A DNA stretch of 64,000 bases from Argopecten irradians (GCF_041381155.1 NC_091142.1:24948362-25012361); one strand, 5' to 3'; shown: positions 51,901 to 62,468, counted from the first letter of the stretch. The notes: generated from the sequence alone by a model not told the origin. Numbers and translations are program-made.

Positions 51901-54900
51901 ACAAGGTCAAGGTCAATATATACTACAAAACACTGTTTATTTTATATGTACAACAAGGTCAAGGTCAATATATACTACTAAACACTGTTTATTTATATGT
52001 ACAACAAGGTCAGGGTCAATATATACTACTTAAACACTGTCTATTTATATGTACAGCAAGGTCAAGGTCAAAATATTCTACTGAACACTGTCTATTAATA
52101 TGTATAGCCAGATCAAGGTTGATATCTACTACCCAACTATGCAATTGACATTAATTAAGGTTGATAATATGAATACATGTAGGTATCTGACATTTCTTTA
52201 TTTATACATCAGTCTGTGACATTGATTTAATATGCTGCTAGTCTTTTGGGCTAGTCAACCCCAATATTTTACTAGTCCGACTATCTAAGTAATAGTCAAA
52301 ATGAAATATACAATTATTTTGCTTTGACAGCACTTCGAATTCAGTCATGTATCAGTTTACAATTTTTTACCCAAATTACAGTATGGATGCTTTCGTGAAC
52401 ACAAATTCTAACAAAATATTGCATCCGGAATGAAATAATTGCATAAAGAATGCACTCAAAATGTGTTGAAAAATGCAATTGACCACCGTTCTTGTAAATG
52501 TAGTATTTAAAGATTTTAAGAGAATGGAGTGCCACTAGTCCAATCGGACTAGTTCATTACAATTGGCACTAGTTCGGCTGTAAAATTACTAGTCATGGAC
52601 ATCGGACTAGTGCATAAAATTGCAGACTGATACACTGCCATTTCTTGTATTCCAGGTCAGTCTGGCTGGACATGACAACTATGTACACAGTGTGTCCCTC
52701 AAAAATAAAGGTCAGATTTGTGCCACAGCGTCTGAAGATGGCACTGTTAAAATTTGGGGTAAGTTGTTGATAAAATAGAGAAAATGAGGAGTTTCATGGT
52801 ATAGAGCACTAAATCTGAATTCTGCCCTTACCTGTACAGTGTATGAGAGTCGATGCCCTTGCTTTCCTACAGTATATAGGTTTCAAATTGGTCAGATTGT
52901 GGACGAGTTTGAAAACAACTTGATTTGATGGTAATTTACAGAGTTATTGCCCTTAACACTAATAATTATTATTGTACCTTGTGAATATGATAGCTTGAGT
53001 AAATATGGACTGAGCTTAATGAAATAATGTAAGTAGACTAACATTGGAAATATCTCGGAGGACTTAAAAAATCAACTTTATTCGACTGTAAATTACGGAG
53101 TTATTTCTCTTTGCATTAATAATTATTATTGGACCTTGTAAACATGATAATGTGAGTAAATATGCACCAAACTTAATGAAATATTTTATGTAGACCTATT
53201 AGATCTTGTTCCTATTTCGTGAACAAAAGACATCAGTTGGCTAGTAAATGACATAACTTATTTTTATCAGATATTAGTTGATCATTAAGGCCCATGGGCT
53301 TCTTGTTGATAGTTTTCATTTTTTACCGAACTGTGGCTGTCATCATCAGTAACATACATTTATAGCAGTTACCTCCCCTTGTTTATATGCTTGCATTTCA
53401 AGGCTGCTTTACACACTATCCCTGTACTTGTCATACTGAACATGTATAATAATGACTAGACAGTCGGAATCACGTTTATCATTTTAAATTGTAGGTCTCT
53501 AATTGCTGTTTTGACATTTTACAATCAACTAAATAACTGCATAAAATACATTTATTTTGTACAATCAAATCTGTCTTGTAAAGACTATCAAAGCGACAGG
53601 AAAAATTATGTTGAAATTAACCATATGTGACCCTGAAAAAGTGTTCTTATTATCAATAAGCAGCTGGTGGTCTTTATACAGAGGTGGTCGTTAAGGCAGG
53701 TTTCACTGTAAATTTGAAATGTTGATTAAGACTATTGTAAGATGGTATTTCTACCAAATTGAATCTCCAGAAATCATGATAGGGACTGGCTTGAAGCTGT
53801 TATGCTCAAATGAATGCCTATTGATTTCTTACCATACATTTGCTATATGATTTATCATTAGTTGACATGATTGTTCTTTTTAAGATATGAGACAACCATC
53901 ATCTGCACAACATACTCTAGAACCATACAAAAATCAGGTAAGTCTTTAAAATTGTCTGTAGGCCATACTCTAGAACCATACAAAAATCAGGTAAGTCTTT
54001 AAAATTGTCTGTAGGCCATACTCTAGAACCATACAAAAAACAGGTTAGTCTTTAAAATTGTCTGTAGGCCTTAATTCAATGAACATCAGAAATCCGTATA
54101 TAACTGTGGAAAATAAACGATATAAATGAATATTTTGGTAACTGCACAAAACATTTTATTTCTCTAGTCTAGGACTGTAACGTAGAATCTGTAATTTTCT
54201 CCCATTGTGTAACAATTCATTGTAAACTATTTCTTTTTAAAATGATGCCAAGCTACCCACATTATTTCTATACCTTTTGTGAGATATGTCAGACATGTTA
54301 ACCCTACCGATTCAGGCAGAATCTACCGCATTTGAGGCTGATGTTCCGCCTACCGCTTTAATCTCCAAATATTCCGATTTCTGCAAAACATCTTCTTAAT
54401 TTTTTTCTTCCGATTTCTGAAATTTTTCTAGTCGGTTGGGGCTTGCCATGGCGGCTTCAAAATGCATACCAGACAGAGTAGGGGGGGACATATAAATATA
54501 TTAAAGACAGGTATTAAACAGAAAAATGCTGGTGTGTAAAGTAACTTCATTATAGAATGTGATACTGATCTTATTCTGATTTTCTCCATTAGTTATGTGC
54601 CAGACCAGAATTAGGGAAATGGTTAGGGATGTGTAACCATTGGAAACAGGTGTTGACTGCTGGTGAGTAGTCAAAATTTGTTATGTGGATTAAAAAGTTT
54701 TCATTTTAAAATTGAAGTAAATATTATTAGCTTTGATTGTTATTGTAATCTATTGAAAAAAAAAAGAGAAAAAAACCTCTGAAAACTTGTTTCTTTGTAA
54801 CAAGAAAGCCATTTGACAAGCACCTTGCTTGCTCCACAGGTTTGTGGCGGTGGTCCTAAGTGTCGCTGTGGCACCTACGATTTGAGGCAAACAACCGTGT

Positions 54901-57900
54901 TTGATACACCGTCTGTTTGTCAGAAGGACCGTCAGTTATTTTACGAGGATACGGTATGAGTTGAAAAAAAGAAAATCTTCATGTTTTTACAATAACACGG
55001 TACACGTTGATTCTATCATGATTATACAATGAGTTTGGAAGTGGAGAAAAATCTTTATCTAATAGATGAATTAGTAAATGCTACTTTCATAAAAAAACAA
55101 TGATTGATAATTTATTCACTTTGTTGTTTATTGTACATCTCGGAATTGCATTCATGTTTTAAAAAACACGGTAAACTTGAAAACTTGTTTTACAAGAAAG
55201 CCATGGTGACAGTTGATTCACAGGTGTGTTGGTCAATAAGATGTCGGTATCCCACGTGTTTGATACACCGTCTGTTTGTCAGAAGACCGTCATGTTTTAC
55301 GAGGATGTATGTGTTGATTCATGTTTTACAATAACACGGTACACGTTGATTCATGTTTTTACAATAACATGGTTACACGTTGATTCATGTTTTACAATAA
55401 CATGGTACACATTGGTTCATGTTTTACAATAACACGGTACACGTTGGTTCATGTTTTACAATAACATGGTACATGTTGATTCATGTTTTACAATAACATG
55501 GTGATTCATGTTTTACAATAACAGGTACACGTTGGTTCATGTTTTACAATAACATGGTACACGTTGATTCATGTTTTACAATAACATGGTACACGTTGAT
55601 TCATGTTTTACAATAACACGGTACACGTTGGTTCATGTTTTACAATAACATGGTACACGTTGGTTCATGTTTTACAATAACATGGTACACATTGGTTCAT
55701 GTTTTACAATAACACGGTACACGTTGATTCATGTTTTACAATAACATGGTACACATTGATTCATGTTTTACAATAACATGGTACACGTTGGTTCATGTTT
55801 TACAATAACATGGTACACGTTGATTCATGTTTTACAATAACATGGTACACGTTGGTTCATGTTTTACAATAACATGGTACACGTTGGTTCATGTTTTACA
55901 ATAACATGGTACACGTTGATTCATGTTTTACAATAACATGGTACACGTTGATTCATGTTTTACAATAACATGGTACACGTTGGTTCATGTTTTACAATAA
56001 CATGGTACACATTGATTCATGTTTTACAATAACATGGTACACATTGGTTCATGTTTTACAATAACATGGTACACGTTGATTCATGTTTTACAATAACATG
56101 GTACACAACGTTGATTCATGTTTTACAATAACATGGTACACGTTGGTTCATGTTTTACAATAACATGGTACACGTTGGTTCATGTTTTACAATAACATGG
56201 TACACGTTGGTTCATGTTTTACAATAACATGGTACACGTTGATTCATGTTTTACAATAACACGGTACACGTTGGTTCATGTTTTACAATAACATGGTACA
56301 CATTGGTTCATGTTTTACAATAACATGGTACACGTTGGTTCATGTTTTACAATAACATGGTACACATTGATTCATGTTTTACAATAACATGGTACACGTT
56401 GGTTCATGTTTTACAATAACATGGTACACGTTGATTCATGTTTTACAATAACATGGTACACGTTGATTCATGTTTTACAATAACATGGTACACGTTGATT
56501 CATGTTTTACAATAACATGGTACACATTGATTCATGTTTTACAATAACATGGTACACGTTGATTCATGTTTTACAATAACACGGTACACGTTGATTCATG
56601 TTTTACAATAACATGGTACACGTTGATTCATGTTTTACAATAACATGGTACACGTTGATTCATGTTTTACAATAACATGGTACACGTTGATTCATGTTTT
56701 ACAATAACATGGTACACGTTGATTCATGTTTTACAATAACACGGTACACGTTGATTCATGTTTTACAATAACATGGTACACGTTGATTCATGTTTTACAA
56801 TAACATGGTACACGTTGATTCATGTTTTACAATAACATGGTACACGTTGATTCATGTTTTACAATTGGTACACATGTTTGGTTCATGTTTTACAATAACA
56901 TGGTACACGTTATTCATGTTTTACAATAACATGGTACACGTTGGTTCATGTTTTACAATAACATGGTACACGTTGATTCATGTTTTACAATAACATGGTA
57001 CACGTTGGTTCATGTTTTACAATAACATGGTACACGTTGTTCATGTTTTACAATAACACGGTACACGTTGATTCATGTTTTACAATAACATGGTACACGT
57101 TGATTCATGTTTTACAATAACATGGTACACGTTGATTCATGTTTTACAATAACATGGTACACGTTGGTTCATGTTTTACAATAACATGGTACACGTTGGT
57201 TCATGTTTTACAATAACATGGTACACGTTGGTTCATGTTTTACAATAACATGGTACACGTTGGTTCATGTTTTACAATAACATGGTACACATTGGTTCAT
57301 GTTTTACAATAACATGGTACACGTTGATTCATGTTTTACAATAACATGGTACACGTTGGTTCATGTTTTACAATAACATGGTACACATTGGTTCATGTTT
57401 TACAATAACATGGTACACATTGGTTCATGTTTTACAATAACATGGTACACGTTGATTCATGTTTTACAATAACATGGTACACGTTGGTTCATGTTTTACA
57501 ATAACACGGTACACGTTGATTCATGTTTTACAATAACATGGTACACATTGGTTCATGTTTTACAATAACATGGTACACGTTGATTCATGTTTTACAATAA
57601 CATGGTACACGTTGGTTCATGTTTTACAATAACATGGTACACGTTGGTTCATGTTTTACAATAACATGGTACACGTTGATTCATGTTTTACAATAACATG
57701 GTACACATTGATTCATGTTTTACAATAACATGGTACACATTGATTCATGTTTTACAATAACATGGTACACGTTGGTTCATGTTTTACAATAACATGGTAC
57801 ACGTTGGTTCATGTTTTACAATAACATGGTACACGTTGGTTCATGTTTTACAATAACATGGTACACGTTGATTCATGTTTTACAATAACACGGTACACGT

Positions 57901-60900
57901 TGGTTCATGTTTTACAATAACATGGTACACGTTGATTCATGTTTTACAATAACATGGTACACGTTGATTCATGTTTTACAATAACATGGTACACATTGGT
58001 TCATGTTTTACAATAACATGGTACACGTTGATTCATGTTTTACAATAACATGGTACACATTGGTTCATGTTTTACAATAACATGGTACACATTGGTTCAT
58101 GTTTTACAATAACATGGTACACATTGGTTCATGTTTTACAATAACATGGTACACATTGGTTCATGTTTTACAATAACATGGTACACGTTGGTTCATGTTT
58201 TACAATAACATGGTACACGTTGGTTCATGTTTTACAATAACATGGTACACGTTGGTTCATGTTTTACAATAACATGGTACACATTGGTTCATGTTTTACA
58301 ATAACATGGTACACGTTGGTTCATGTTTTACAATAACATGGTACACATTGATTCATGTTTTACAATAACATGGTACACGTTGGTTCATGTTTTACAATAA
58401 CATGGTACACGTTGATTCATGTTTTACAATAACATGGTACACATTGATTCATGTTTTACAATAACATGGTACACATTGATTCATGTTTTACAATAACACG
58501 GTACACATTGATTCATGTTTTACAATAACATGGTACACGTTGATTCATGTTTTACAATAACATGGTACACGTTGATTCATGTTTTACAATAACATGGTAC
58601 ACGTTGATTCATGTTTTACAATAACATGGTACACGTTGTTCATGTTTTACAATAACATGGTACACATTGTTCATGTTTTACAATAACATGGTACACAATT
58701 GGTTCATGTTTTACAATAACACGGTACACGTTGATTCATGTTTTACAATAACATGGTACACGTTGATTCATGTTTTACAATAACATGGTACACGTTGGTT
58801 CATGTTTTACAATAACATGGTACACGTTGATTCATGTTTTACAATAACACGGTACACGTTGATTCATGTTTTACAATAACATGGTACACTGTTGATTCAT
58901 GTTTTACAATAACATGGTACACGTTGATTCATGTTTTACAATAACACGGTACACGTTGGTTCATGTTTTACAATAACATGGTACACATTGGTTCATGTTT
59001 TACAATAACATGGTACACGTTGATTCATGTTTTACAATAACATGGTACACATTGATTCATGTTTTACAATAACATGGTACACGTTGATTCATGTTTTACA
59101 ATAACATGGTACACGTTGATTCATGTTTTACAATAACACGGTACACATTGATTCATGTTTTACAATAACATGGTACACGTTGGTTCATGTTTTACAATAA
59201 CATGGTACACGTTGGTTCATGTTTTACAATAACATGGTACACGTTGGTTCATGTTTTACAATAACATGGTACACATTGGTTCATGTTTTACAATAACATG
59301 GTACACGTTGGTTCATGTTTTACAATAACATGGTACACATTGGTTCATGTTTTACAATAACATGGTACACATTGGTTCATGTTTTACAATAACATGGTAC
59401 ACATTGGTTCATGTTTTCATACAATAACATTGGTACACATTGGTTCATGTTTTACAATAACATGGTACACGTTGATTCATGTTTTACAATAACATGGTAC
59501 ACGTTGGTTCATGTTTTACAATAACATGGTACACGTTGGTTCATGTTTTACAATAACATGGTACACATTGGTTCATGTTTTACAATAACATGGTACACGT
59601 TGATTCATGTTTTACAATAACATGGTACACATTGATTCATGTTTTACAATAACACGGTACACATTGGTTCATGTTTTACAATAACATGGTACACATTGGT
59701 TCATGTTTTACAATAACATGGTACACGTTGATTCATGTTTTACAATAACATGGTACACGTTGGTTCATGTTTTACAATAACATGGTACACATTGGTTCAT
59801 GTTTTACAATAACATGGTACACATTGGTTCATGTTTTACAATAACATGGTACACATTGGTTCATGTTTTACAATAACATGGTACACGTTGATTCATGTTT
59901 TACAATAACATGGTACACGTTGGTTCAGATATAACGTAGAAACTGTGGGAGTGAAACTATGAGTAGAATAGTTACATGAATTAAAGGACTATGTATGGTT
60001 TAGGCCCTTTTTGGCCCCAAATCCATCAAACTTTCAAAACTGTTACCTAGTGATTAATTTGTTGTATTTTGAAAATTCAGTATATCCCTTATTCAATGAT
60101 AATGAAAGTTTTCTGATTTTGCAGATACAGTTGCCATGGTAACCATCCAAAATATGCATAAAGTATGAAAATGTGGAAATTTTGACAATTTTGGCCATTA
60201 TTTGCTAAATTTTTGTCTATGAAACTAAAGAGCACATAATTGAACAAATTGAATATTTACTGAGAATATGTCTGCACTTCCAATACATCTTTAGGAGAAA
60301 TATAAACTTTGTTTCATGTATATATGCGTTCTAAATATATTATTAAAAATATGTTTTCTAAATTAAAAACCTATCAAAAATTGGTCAAAATTGTCAAAAT
60401 TTCCACAGTTTCATAATTGATGCATATTTCAAGTGGTTACCATGGCAACTGAAGCTGCAAAATTAGAAAGCTATCTTTACAATTAAATTAGGGATATACC
60501 TGATATGTAAAATCCAACAGTTTATCAATAAATAAATACTAAATAGTAGTTTTGAAAATTTGACGACTTTGGGGCCAGAAAGGACCCAAACCATACATGT
60601 ATAGGCCTTTGTATGAATGAAGAACTCCAAACAGAAACAATATTTATCATATTCACTCAATAAGTGCCCAGGCGCTAAAATTAGGGGGAATTAATGGGGT
60701 GGGGATAGGAGCAAAATTTTGCTACTTTTTAGCTCGCCTATTCGAAGAATAGGGGGAGCTAATGTTGTCACCCTGGCGGCGGCGTCGGCGTTGGCGTCCC
60801 ATTTCACGTTAAAGTTTTTGAGCAAGTTTCTGTTTCGTCAATTGTTTAAGCTTAAGTCATTATAAATGTTTATGATTTTATTTTCTTATGTGTATGGATG

Positions 60901-62447
60901 CTGACCGTGACAATACAACCAATTTGGGGCCCTTTAGGGGTTTTTTGAGTCTGTTAATTTGTCATATTTCCATGTTAAAGTTTTTGAGCAAGTTTAGGGG
61001 TTTTTTGAGTCTGTTAATTTGTCATATTTCCATGTTAAAGTTTTTGAGCAAGTTTCTATTTTGTCAATTGTTTAAACATAAGTCATCATAAATGTTTATG
61101 ATTTTATTTTCCTAATGTGTATGGATGCTGAACGTGATAATACAACCAATTTGGGGCCCTTTAGGGGGTTTTTGAGTCTGTTAAATTGTCATATTTCCAT
61201 GTTTAAATAGTAAATACTTGAACATCAACTTCTTCTGAATAGGCGAGCTTTGCTGTTCTCCAACAGCTCTTGTTCACAAAAGATACCAATGTATAAGCTG
61301 TGTCTTCTTTACCTTGAAATTATATAGACATATAATTGGGCATGCTGCTTATACTCCAGTAAAACTTGTGCTCTGGAGGGTATGTTTTTCATATTTTCAG
61401 TAAATTTTAGATTGAATTTAGTAAAATTCAGACATGAAAAGGAGGATGAAGGATTTGTAGGGATGAGGGCATGTAATTGTTGGGTTAAATACAGTATCTA
61501 CAATTAACTTGTTTTCTGAATAGTCTTATATTTCTAATAGTGTCAGATTCCATTTCTTAATTGATGTAATGTTTGTTTAAAAATAGGTATTAAAATTTCA
61601 CTTATTTATCCTAAATATATTGATTCCAGATAATTTCTGCTGGAGGAGAGCCGTATGTAAATCACTGGTATGTTAACGGTGATCAGAAGGCTCGGATTCC
61701 CTGCACACCTACAAACGTGTTCAGTGTTGTTGTCAACACAGCTCTCAGCAGTCACAAGGTACTAGATATGTGTATTATCATTTCATGCAATTAATTTGTA
61801 ATAAATTAAGTCAATTTAAAACTAAGATATAATAATGAAATATTAAAGGTTCATGGCAGAAATATTTTTACATTTCGTAATAAGTTAAATGACATGTGAC
61901 AAGAAACAACTGATTAGCACAGTACAAAGATAAAGTTAGAGGTGCTTCACTGCCTACAAATGAAAATTTTGATGATTTTTATTTATTTTTTTTGTAAATT
62001 AGCTAGTGATATATACACGCAATTTAACATAAATTTAATAATTGTCTAAATATTACTGTTTATATGCTTTATTGTCAATTTAGCGTCTTTAAGCAGAAAA
62101 CCTGATAAAATATTTCTGTAAAAGCCCATTGATAAAAACTGTATATGAATTATCAAACTTGATTTAGAAAGATGGCTGTATTTTTTAAGCTATAAAGCCT
62201 ACTGGTCAATTCTAATTAAAGCAATCATAGGATAGAATAGTTCGGAAAAAATGAAATTTCAAATAATGTAATTACCTCATGGGTTAGGGTTATTTTTATC
62301 ATATAATGTAGCAAATAAAGTTGGCTTTTTATCCAGTGATAAACTGAATGTTTTATGTTTCAGGTGCTTTGTACAGCGGGAAACAGTCCTAAGATTGATG
62401 TGTGTACAAACTTTGGATACAAGGCATTCTCATTAACGTTCAGCTGA
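39992..62447 (+). CDS. THOC6: THO complex subunit 6, WD40 protein
   Basis: Exons 39992-40000 (first exon, tentative), 42446-42564, 44975-45039, 47381-47435, 47792-47843, 48308-48345, 49242-49290, 49749-49826, 52656-52758, 53885-53937, 54593-54649, 54840-54953, 61630-61758 and 62364-62447 (TGA) join in frame to 334 aa; human THOC6 is 341 aa. Matches to THOC6 are clear: FSPCGKFLAAANN (N-terminus), YVWDLETGEQL (exon 8), LAGHDNYVH and ASEDGTVKIWD (exon 9), VCGGGP (exon 12), and the C-terminus TAGNSPKIDVCTNFGY. THOC6 is a seven-bladed propeller of the nuclear THO/TREX complex, which packages and exports mRNA; with THOC5/7 it builds the higher-order THO assembly. Exon 12 carries two compensating frameshifts (separate entry). 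Introns 2, 3, 8 and 12 are swollen by repeats. The three-codon first exon is chosen because it is in frame, lies next to UNC119's start and has no upstream ATG; the start is the least certain part. Confidence 0.92.
40001..41329. other. THOC6 intron 1, first part
   Basis: No exon recognised. It holds small inverted pieces (GTACAGTACAGTACAGTA at 40100 and CATGTAC-rich sequence to 40235) and a short repeat containing GCCACTATCC...CACTCGCCACTT near 40495-41230. Confidence 0.4.
41334..42382. mobile_element. 1.05-kb TTAA-flanked element, THOC6 intron 1
   Basis: Inverted ends GGTAGCTCCATACTTTTG and CAAAAGTATGGACCTACC are flanked by TTAA at 41330-41333 and 42383-42386. It ends 59 bases before THOC6 exon 2. 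Interior non-coding; Kolobok/piggyBac-like by target site only. Confidence 0.75.
42977..44753 (+). mobile_element. Tandem-core (pearl/Helitron-like) element A, THOC6 intron 2
   Basis: The left end is a perfect-looking hairpin (AGCTCACCTGGCCC / GGGCCGGTGAGCT), then a (TCCG)n tract, then about ten tandem ~157-bp cores (each with ATTGTAACCAAATTTGGCCA and GGGGCCCAATAGGGGAAAT), and a right end GGCCCTCTGGGCCTCTTGTT. No coding capacity. Tandem cores next to a microsatellite match bivalve pearl-type elements, later linked to Helitron-derived elements; this assignment is inference. The purine-rich cores give proline-rich shadow reading frames that are not genes. Confidence 0.8.
45163..46935 (+). mobile_element. 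Tandem-core (pearl/Helitron-like) element B, THOC6 intron 3
   Basis: Same family and orientation as element A, 410 bp downstream across exon 3: the same left hairpin, (TCCG)n tract, about ten ~156-bp cores and the same right end GGCCCTCTGGGCCTCTTGTT. Its cores are more diverged from each other than those of A, suggesting it is older or less homogenised. The two lie on either side of a 65-bp coding exon. Confidence 0.8.
48120..48262 (+). repeat. 2.5-copy ~62-bp repeat, THOC6 intron 5
   Basis: GGATTACCTCCCTTTATATA, AAATTACTTCCCTTTATATA and GGATTACCTCCCTTTTCCAG mark three starts, ~45 bases before exon 6. Confidence 0.7.
48440..48796. mobile_element. 355-bp MITE, GATGCTCCACCGC family, copy 2
   Basis: Ends AATGCTCCACCGCTGACA and TGTCGGCGGTGGAGCTAC; same interior as the copy at 8160 in the same orientation. 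In THOC6 intron 6. Confidence 0.85.
49827..50136 (+). repeat. 51-bp minisatellite, block 1 (THOC6 intron 8)
   Basis: About six units beginning at the exon 8 donor (CTG|GTATGTATAACAAGG). Each unit contains AAGGTCAAGGTCA, an AT-rich part, AACACTGTCTATTTA and TATGTACAGC or TATGTATAAC. The array is cut in mid-unit by the foldback element at 50137-51271 and continues beyond it. Confidence 0.95.
50137..51271. mobile_element. 1.1-kb foldback DNA element with TA duplication
   Basis: Ends are CCCTTGCAGAAA... and, inverted, CCCTTACAGAAA..., followed on both sides by segments rich in the palindrome GCAGCAATATTGCTGC. It is flanked by TA on both sides, and removing it restores a normal 51-bp unit (GTC-TA-TTTATATG). 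The right half has two copies of a GTGCGGCAAGTGTGTGC-rich subterminal block. No transposase is visible, so it is non-autonomous. Superfamily unknown; a TA target suggests a Tc1/mariner-like or similar enzyme. Confidence 0.85.
51272..52140 (+). repeat. 51-bp minisatellite, block 2 (THOC6 intron 8)
   Basis: About seventeen further copies of the 51-bp unit, decaying at the right end (~52080-52140). Each copy repeats TCAAGGTCA, the extended half-site bound by NR5A (SF-1/LRH-1) and ERR type nuclear receptors; binding is inference. Confidence 0.95.
52230..52625. repeat. ACTAGTC-rich interspersed element, THOC6 intron 8
   Basis: CTAGTC/GACTAG motifs cluster at both ends (52232-52290 and 52535-52615), suggesting inverted subterminal repeats of a short non-autonomous element just upstream of exon 9. 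Exact ends are unclear. Confidence 0.4.
52800..53307 (+). mobile_element. Tandem-core element C, different core family
   Basis: Two ~180-bp diverged direct repeats (each with GAGTTATT, AATAATTATTATTG and CTTAATGAAATA) are followed by a right end AAGGCCCATGGGCTTCTTGTT. The terminus matches the hairpin-plus-TCTTGTT design of A and B although the cores are unrelated. The left end is not clear. Confidence 0.55.
53911..54070 (+). repeat. 53-bp tandem triplication across THOC6 exon 10 donor
   Basis: Three copies start at 53911, 53964 and 54017. Each contains the last 27 bases of exon 10 (ending ACAAAAATCAG), the donor GTAAGT and 20 bases of intron. Copy 2 keeps a perfect donor, while copy 3 has ACAG|GTTAGT. 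Each unit also has a CTGTAG|G acceptor-like site, so copies 2 and 3 could act as mini-exons; in the exon 10 frame these read into TAG after three codons. Confidence 0.93.
54840..54953 (+). other. THOC6: THOC6 exon 12 with two compensating frameshifts
   Basis: The exon stays open in frame (38 codons) and starts with VCGGGP, as in other THOC6 proteins. About ten codons in the middle do not fit the family in this frame. In the next frame the same bases read SLWHLR, the expected blade motif. One base missing near the AAG/TGTCGC junction and one extra T near CGATTT would explain both ends. The stretch before FYEDT also looks expanded by three bases compared with a second partial copy at 55179-55310. 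This may be assembly error beside a large tandem array, or a real lesion. Confidence 0.7.
55151..55310 (+). pseudogene. Partial duplicate of THOC6 exon 12 and its flanks
   Basis: Bases ~55179-55310 repeat, with divergence, the intron 11/exon 12 region at ~54781-54953: the GAAAACTTGTTT...ACAAGAAAGCC intron piece, an acceptor-like CACAG, and the exon half encoding VFDTPSVCQK and FYED. The first half of the exon is scrambled and the donor reads GATGTATG. It cannot replace exon 12 because VCGGGP and LWHLR are missing. It sits directly against the 32-bp array. Confidence 0.75.
55313..59927 (+). repeat. 32-bp minisatellite, about 144 copies, THOC6 intron 12
   Basis: Nearly 4.6 kb of head-to-tail 32-bp units, each containing TTCATGTTTTACAATAACA then GGTACAC. 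Most variation is at three two-state positions: ACATGG/ACACGG, ACACG/ACACA and TTGATTC/TTGGTTC. Rare indels occur near 56107, 56870, 57039, 58635-58700, 58890 and 59415. Single precursor units lie at ~54979-55015 (just after the exon 12 donor) and, degenerate, at 55151-55176. The true copy number may be misassembled. Confidence 0.97.
59985..60612. mobile_element. Long-hairpin element, ~270-bp arms
   Basis: The left arm (ATGTATGGTTTAGGCCCTTT ... CAGTTGCCATGGTAACCA ... GTGGAAATTTTGACAATTTT) returns inverted on the right (GTGGTTACCATGGCAACTG ... GACCCAAACCATACATGTAT). A transcript through it would form a long imperfect duplex. It begins ~58 bases after the 32-bp array ends. Confidence 0.85.
60731..61274 (+). 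mobile_element. Tandem-core element E, THOC6 intron 12
   Basis: It begins AGCTCGCCTATTCGAAGAATAGGGGGAGCT, a hairpin, followed by GGCGGCGGCGTCGGCGTTGG; the interior has direct repeats carrying GGGGTTTTTTGAGTCTGTTA at ~60938, ~60997 and ~61166. It ends with hairpin GCTGTTCTCCAACAGC then TCTTGTT. Same design as A-C, different sequence. Confidence 0.65.
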
Positions 62448-62468
62448 TCAGTTCATTTTTGTATTTCA

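Noticed and set aside
54593..54662. THOC6 exon 11 ending at the stronger-looking GCTG|GTGAGT
   Set aside because: That donor puts exon 12 into a stop after six codons. Ending at AAACAG|GTGTTG (54649) gives W-K-Q-V-C-G-G-G-P, matching the family.
55313..59927. CRISPR-like regular repeats
   Set aside because: Units are contiguous with no unique spacers, in a eukaryotic intron; it is a minisatellite.
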